Positions 59,338 through 64,000 of a DNA stretch of 64,000 nt are shown here, one piece after another. The stretch covers positions 62,001 through 126,000 of the forward strand of contig WSUB01000114.1 in the NCBI GenBank assembly GCA_019633425.1, in the 5' to 3' direction. Every line of letters begins with the position of its first letter. The stretch's first letter is position 1. The stretch is from Tulasnella sp. 424. Taxonomy: Eukaryota > Basidiomycota > Agaricomycetes > Cantharellales > Tulasnellaceae. The notes beneath the pieces are model-generated. The model was not told the DNA's origin and ran no database searches. It saw nothing but the letters and a program-made list of their open reading frames with translations. A program made the position numbers and the translations under genes.

Positions 59338-61455
59338 CTATGGCCCACTGAACACGGAAGCGTTGAGGTTGTACGTGGATGGCGAGCCGGTGAACGTGAT
59401 CGGCGCAAAGTACGAGAAGACTTGGGCCGAGCTGCGGGTCAAGACAGCAGTGATACCGTTGACACCGCTATTCGTTTCGCCCGAAGCCAGTTGGAGCGTG
59501 TTAATACTGGCTGTTACTGGGAACCTCCCTTTCGTCGTGCCTTGTTGGACTTGAAGCGTTCCAGGCCCGGTAGAGAACAGCGCAATCAAGAGATAGTCTT
59601 TCGTCTGTTTGGAACAAGGCAGGACAAGTCAGCGGAACCGGTCGGGTGCGGAGTAAGAAGAAGAAAACCTTGCGTACCGGAAACCGTCGTCGAGGAGCTG
59701 CTGCTGCTGGTGTTACCGCAGCTCCCCGAATCCAACGCCTGGTTGTAATAAATCATCAACGCCCAACTTCCACCGCACGTCGACGTAGCATCCCCGGTAC
59801 ACGCCATCCCGCACTCCGTCGTCGCCACCAACTGAGTGCCCGAATCCGAGGACACGTGGATTGCGTCGCAGCACCGACATTCCGAGCCCGTTTCCAATCC
59901 GGCGTACGCGTACCCCAGAGCGAAGCACTGCGCGAGACACGAGGACGTCGTTCGAGAGGTCGTGTCTGCGGGACCGGAGGAGACGGGTAAGACGCGGTTG
60001 TACGAGTCGAGGAAGCATCTGACTTTTGCGTAACCCGTGACGCTAGGGGTCGTGGTGGGACACGAGGATGCGTTGGCTGTGGATGAGCAGGAGATGGATG
60101 CAGAGCTGATCGAGGAATATGCTGTTCCCGTTCCGGTACTTGACGAAGCGGTGCCTGTGCTTGTTGCCGTACCCGCCAAAGTAGTCGAAGACAAGCTTGA
60201 GGTACCCGTCCCCGAAACCGAGCTGCTCGATCCGGGAGTATATACGAACATCGTCATCGTCCACGTCCCACCGCACATCTTGGTCGCATCCCCGGCACAC
60301 GCTTTATTACAACCCGAGTTCGTCGTAGTCGTTCCAGGACTATTGATGGTGTTCCCGCAGTAACATTGACTTCTGTACTCCACCCCCGCGTAGTAGAACC
60401 CTTTGCTTAAGAAGTACGCTTGGCATGTAGCGTAGGTCATGGCTGTGGCGTCTGTGGTGGTAGCTCCGGTGAGGGTACGTTGAGGGGTGCTTTGGTCCGT
60501 GGAGCAGCCGAGGGAAGATCAACCTGGGGGGAGGGACGAGGATGTAACGCTGGAGGAAGGGGTGGTCGATGTGATTGTGGACGACCCGGAAAGAGTCGCC
60601 GATGAACCAGAGACAGTGGATACCAAAGTGGTGCTTGATGCAGTCGAGGACGAAGATGCGCCCGCCGGTTTATAATAAACGAGCGGCATAGTCCACGGCC
60701 CACCGCACAAGTGGCCCGCATCCCCAGCACAAGCCATACTGCAACCCGAGCTCGCCGTAAGCCTTTCAGGACTGTTGATCGCGTTGCCGCAATAACATTG
60801 GCTCCCGTACTTGATACCCGCGTAGCTGAAGCCTTTGCCGAGATGGAACGTTTGGCACATTGCATAGGTCATGGCGGTGTTTGTGGATGATGAACCGGAG
60901 AGGGAACGCCGTGGACTGCTTTGGTCGGTGTAGCAGCCCAAGGCGGAGAGGGAGGATGTGGTTGCGAAGGTGGTCGAGGTTCCGGAGACTGTGGAAGAGG
61001 CGGAGGATGTTGAGGATAAAGAGCTCGAACTTGAACTTGATGATGATGATGAAGACGAGGACGACCCAGTCGACTCGGTGTGCCTGAACGACGTCATTGT
61101 ACACGTCCCACTGCACACCTTGGTCGAATCCCCCGCACACGCCCTGTCGCACGACGAACTGCTCGGAGTCGTTCCAGGAGCGTTAACCGTGTGCCCGCAC
61201 TAACATTGACTTCCATACCCCACTCTTGCGTAGGCGAACCCTTTGGTTAAGCAGTATGCTAGGCAGGTCGCGTAGGTCATGGCTGTAGTGTCGGTGTGGG
61301 TCGCTCCGCTGAGGGATCGCCGAGGCGAGTTTTGATCGGTGTAGCAGCCTAGGAAGTCTATGAAGACGAGGAAGAGCTGGTGGAAGCTGCGGAAGAGCTG
61401 GCGCTGGTGCTGGTTATGGAAGAGGTGGAAGAAGCAGAGGAAGAAGTGGATCGGA
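59338..61455 (-). pseudogene. WSC-repeat cell-wall protein, copy B, with C-terminal beta domain; decayed
   Basis: Reading right to left, WSC units start at GCYTDQNSPRRSL, GCYTDQSSPRRSL, a GCSTDQ unit and RCFLDSYNRVL, each with the cysteine pattern of the family. After a Ser-rich linker a splice (59678 to 59597) leads to an exon ending at 59338 that reads DYLLIALFSTGPGTLQV and ends SPSTYNLNASVFSGP. That tail resembles the C-terminal beta domain of GH71 alpha-1,3-glucanases, so the parent gene may have been a GH71-WSC protein (inference). Nonsense codons occur near 61200 (TAC to TAG) and at the PPG-SSLGC linker near 60519 (TGG to TGA). No catalytic domain is present. Confidence 0.65.
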
Positions 61456-61679
61456 GGGAGAGGAGGATGTCGTCGAGGAGATTAGGACAGGCCGAAAACG
61501 ATGTTGACGTATCCCGCTCCGGAGAATTGTGCGGTGTCGCCTGTTGAAGGGCACAATTATCGATTATTTGATTCTAACGGCATTTGGGGTCGAGAGAGTA
61601 GAAATACGGTGGAAAATCGCGAACGTGACTGAAGAAGGGCGCTCATTTCTTTCCCACATATCCACCGCATGTTCGGATT
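61456..61679. other. Junction between the WSC and IBTK remnants, unit 2
   Basis: Counterpart of 49480-49669. An ATG at 61669 lies in frame with the BTB remnant that follows, but the stretch is not part of the intact gene. Confidence 0.4.
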
Positions 61680-63630
61680 GGACCTCAAGCCCCGGTTCGA
61701 CCGTCTTCCGTTTGCAGGGCGCCATCCTTTAACCCTTCTTCTCCTCGTCCAGTACCTCCACACCGACGATGTCACAATCTGGGATTTCCCAGTCTCGAAC
61801 TCGACCAAGGCAGCCTGGCAACCGTTTGGAGTGAACCCGCTGGGCGTCAAGCAAGACCTCTTGGCCCTCTCTCAGCTCCTCAACCTTCCCCGCTTCATCA
61901 AAGCTGTTGAAAGTGCTCTCAAGATGGCGACTCAGCGTCAGTTGGAGGCGGATATGCGCGCGTTGTGCCTTCGGGCATGCCAACCTACCCCAACATCACT
62001 CAAGTTCCACGAACGCGGAGGGTCAGATCTCGTCCTACAGTCGCCGGGCGGAATTTCAGTGCAGTGTCATTCCGCCATCCTTCGTGTTCCATCCACCTTT
62101 GTTTCAACCCTATTCGACGATCCGGTTTGGACTTTCGCCTGGCGAACGAATGGTGACGTCATTACGATAGATTTGAGGCACTTGGAGTGGAGGTCCATGG
62201 AATGTGTGTTCCGATTCTACTGCGATGAAGGACAAGACATGTTCAGCGATATCGGTGCGCAATATGCTTCTCAACGCATTAGGACCGGTTAGTTGGCTGG
62301 TTATTATTGGATCGTATAGCCTGGGTCAAATCCTCAAATCAACTTGTTGAGCTCGTGTTTTCAAGGACTGCCGCAGCTGTACGTGTACCTCCTAGTCCTC
62401 ACCCGCTTTGTTGAACCGACCCGCACAAATTTTACCTAGAACGAACGACTCATCGACAAGTTGATCCTCATCCGCTCACAAGTCATCCTGCAGCACACCA
62501 GCCTCCAGAATGCTTGTTCGCTCTTGCGCAGCGCACGCCGATCACGATTAAGTCTCAAACATCGGCTCCGGAATAGGTGATGACGAACCTCGCAAACTAA
62601 GTCCCCCTGCTACACCTGCAAATCAAATAGCTCCCTCAACGCAAAGCCATTGTTGGTCTCTGGATCTCGCCATAACATCATCAACTCCAATCTCGATGGA
62701 TCATTCGACCGCGGTCTGCGCAGCAGTGGGCGATGCAACTGCGGTCGAGGGAGGAGAACCTCTTTCAGCCTGGCCGAGATGTCGGAACCGCCCAAAGTGG
62801 TGTCTCCTTCCAAAAGGCTTCCCGTTTCTATTTCCCCGCTCAATATCTTGCCTTGCGTTACGCCTCCGGTCGATAGTTCTGCACCACCGGTCTGGAAGGG
62901 GAAGGGCGCATCTCGTTCGATTGAACGGTTAGTCTTTCTCTTCGTTCAAGCTCAACGTGTTATTAATATCGAACCTCATCTTAAATAGTCAGTCAGGACT
63001 TGAGACCGATAAAGGAAAGCCAGAAGGCTATGGAGGACTCGTCCCCAACTTCGAACAAGCGTATCGTCGGAGTCCAAGTTCCCGGCACGCCCGCATCGCC
63101 GGATTCTCCGAAATGGATGCCCTAGCTCTCCCATCGGGAACGTGGCAGGTCGTAACAGAGCCTGAAGCGGGCACCAGTCCTTCAGCCTGCTCGCCCTGGA
63201 AGGCAGTTCCTAAGACGGTACTCTCTATTGCCGCAAGCAATCTCAAAGCGCGAGGGGCCGCTCCTTGAGCTCCGGGGTCTTCGCCAGCTGGCCCTTCTGC
63301 TTCGTCACCGTCCGGGCTGGCTCGAGTCATACAAGCGTAGACCGCTTTTGTTCCAGGTTCAGAAGGCTCGCCGGCAAAGGGGAAGCCGGGAGCTCCAGGC
63401 ATGGGCCCCATCATCGTATGGCGGGGTTTCCGTCACAACTAAGAAGAGCGGCGACGTATGGAGGCAGGCCCAACCCGGTCAACAGCAAGGCAACGGGAAA
63501 TTCAAGAAGATGAATGCGTGGCAGTCGACTTCGAGAGGTGGTGAGCTCAAGAAGAAGCGCGGCTAAAGGCAGAGGAGGAAGCGACGCTTGCCACTGTTGC
63601 TGCCATTACCGAGGCAGATGCCGAATCTAC
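61680..63630 (+). pseudogene. IBTK-like gene, 3' half, decayed copy 2
   Basis: Homology to the intact gene starts inside BTB1, as in copy 1. The BTB1-BTB2 exon is still fully open (61669-62292, about 207 codons), including DLVLQSPGGISVQCHSAILRV and CDEGQDMFSDIGAQYASQ. Downstream the copy is broken. The acceptor of the micro-exon is changed (TTTTCAG to TTTTCAA at 62364). A block of the next exon is replaced by about 46 bp from a kinase-TPR gene (62541-62588). The last exon carries several stops, and it ends within the EEATLATVAAIT repeat at 63630, where it is fused to the dispersed segment. A truncated BTB-only protein is conceivable. Confidence 0.8.
62541..62588 (+). other. Templated patch copied from a kinase-TPR gene
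   Basis: The stretch GATCACGATTAAGTCTCAAA...GGAATAGGTGATGACGAAC matches 57014-57061 of kinase-TPR copy 3 (end of intron 6 and start of exon 7) with about four differences. It sits between IBTK sequences that correspond to about 38157 and 38410 of the intact gene. Confidence 0.8.
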
Positions 63631-64000
63631 CGACTGGGGCATCGCGGTCGCTGAAGTATGCCCCCCTCTTTCCTCTCGCTGTCTCTCGTACGTTTCCTGA
63701 CTGTTCTCGCACTGTATTGAATGTTCTTCATATACTGGATGCTTCATATTTTATCCTTGTATCGCTGAGCCCATACATCTTTGCGAACCATCACTCACAA
63801 GTTGGGCCCCTGACCTAAATAGCGCCTGCCAAGTACGTGGTGCGCATTTCTTGGCATGCGGAAGACCATGGTGGCTGCTGGCAGCAATGCAATCAACGAG
63901 CTCCAATCGAGAGACCACTATTCACGTGCAAGCTAGTGGATAGTCAATCGGTGTCTTAGTCATTGGTACTTTGTATGGTATGAAATTGCAAGACCCACTG
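63631..64000. repeat. Dispersed segment, copy 5 (inverted, runs off the window)
   Basis: From GGCATCGCGGTCGCTGAAG on, the sequence is almost identical to 41785-42160. The disordered-protein gene that precedes this segment in copies 3 and 4 is absent here. Confidence 0.8.

Noticed and set aside
61669..62292. Free-standing BTB protein of 207 aa
   Set aside because: It is the surviving exon of a truncated IBTK copy with broken downstream splice sites; kept as part of the pseudogene, although a small product cannot be excluded.

Overview
The window is nuclear DNA from a filamentous fungus, most likely a basidiomycete of the Agaricomycetes. Genes carry many short (about 50-70 nt) GT-AG introns, and they include a complete eukaryotic CDK1, WSC-repeat cell-wall proteins, an ANK-RCC1-BTB protein of the IBTK type and atypical kinases of a kind common in mushroom-forming fungi. 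A position near the Ceratobasidiaceae/Rhizoctonia lineage is an inference from family content only. No ribosomal RNA, tRNA, CRISPR array or intact transposon was recognised.

Left part (1-20 kb). There are three atypical kinase-like genes: one intact on +, then two tandem copies on -, of which the first is frameshifted. They are followed by a small helical protein gene and its 3'-truncated paralogue. Next are two tandem copies of a membrane-anchored serine beta-lactamase-like hydrolase. The duplication also carried off the last exon of the neighbouring WrbA-type quinone reductase. Copy B contains a 99-N scaffold gap that looks artefactual and a damaged last splice acceptor. An F-box/LRR-like protein follows.

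Middle (20-34 kb). CDK1 is complete, with eight exons. The 3' end of CDK1 and about 1.7 kb downstream were copied to 28.3-31.3 kb. This segment also occurs inverted at 39.8-42.2, 51.8-54.4 and 63.6-64.0 kb, and it carries a family of intrinsically disordered proteins with proline-rich micro-exons. Between the first two copies are a decayed PIF1-like helicase (probably Helitron debris) and the first of three kinase-TPR fusion genes. A single-pass membrane protein lies at 31.8-33.7 kb.

Right part (35-64 kb). An intact IBTK-like gene (1,481 aa predicted) is followed by a tandem array with an 11-12 kb period. The unit is: kinase-TPR gene (+), WSC-repeat gene (-, decayed), 3' half of the IBTK-like gene (+, decayed), disordered-protein gene (+). 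Two units are visible and the second runs off the window edge. In both units the kinase-TPR gene is intact while its WSC and IBTK companions have decayed, so the kinase-TPR gene looks like the selected member. Its 40-residue repeats resemble the highly conserved repeats of fungal NLR-type receptors, but a kinase takes the place of a NOD module. This is the best candidate here for an undescribed system.

All exon boundaries were read by eye from splice signals, reading-frame continuity and comparison of paralogues inside the window. No database was searched, so family names come from motif recognition.
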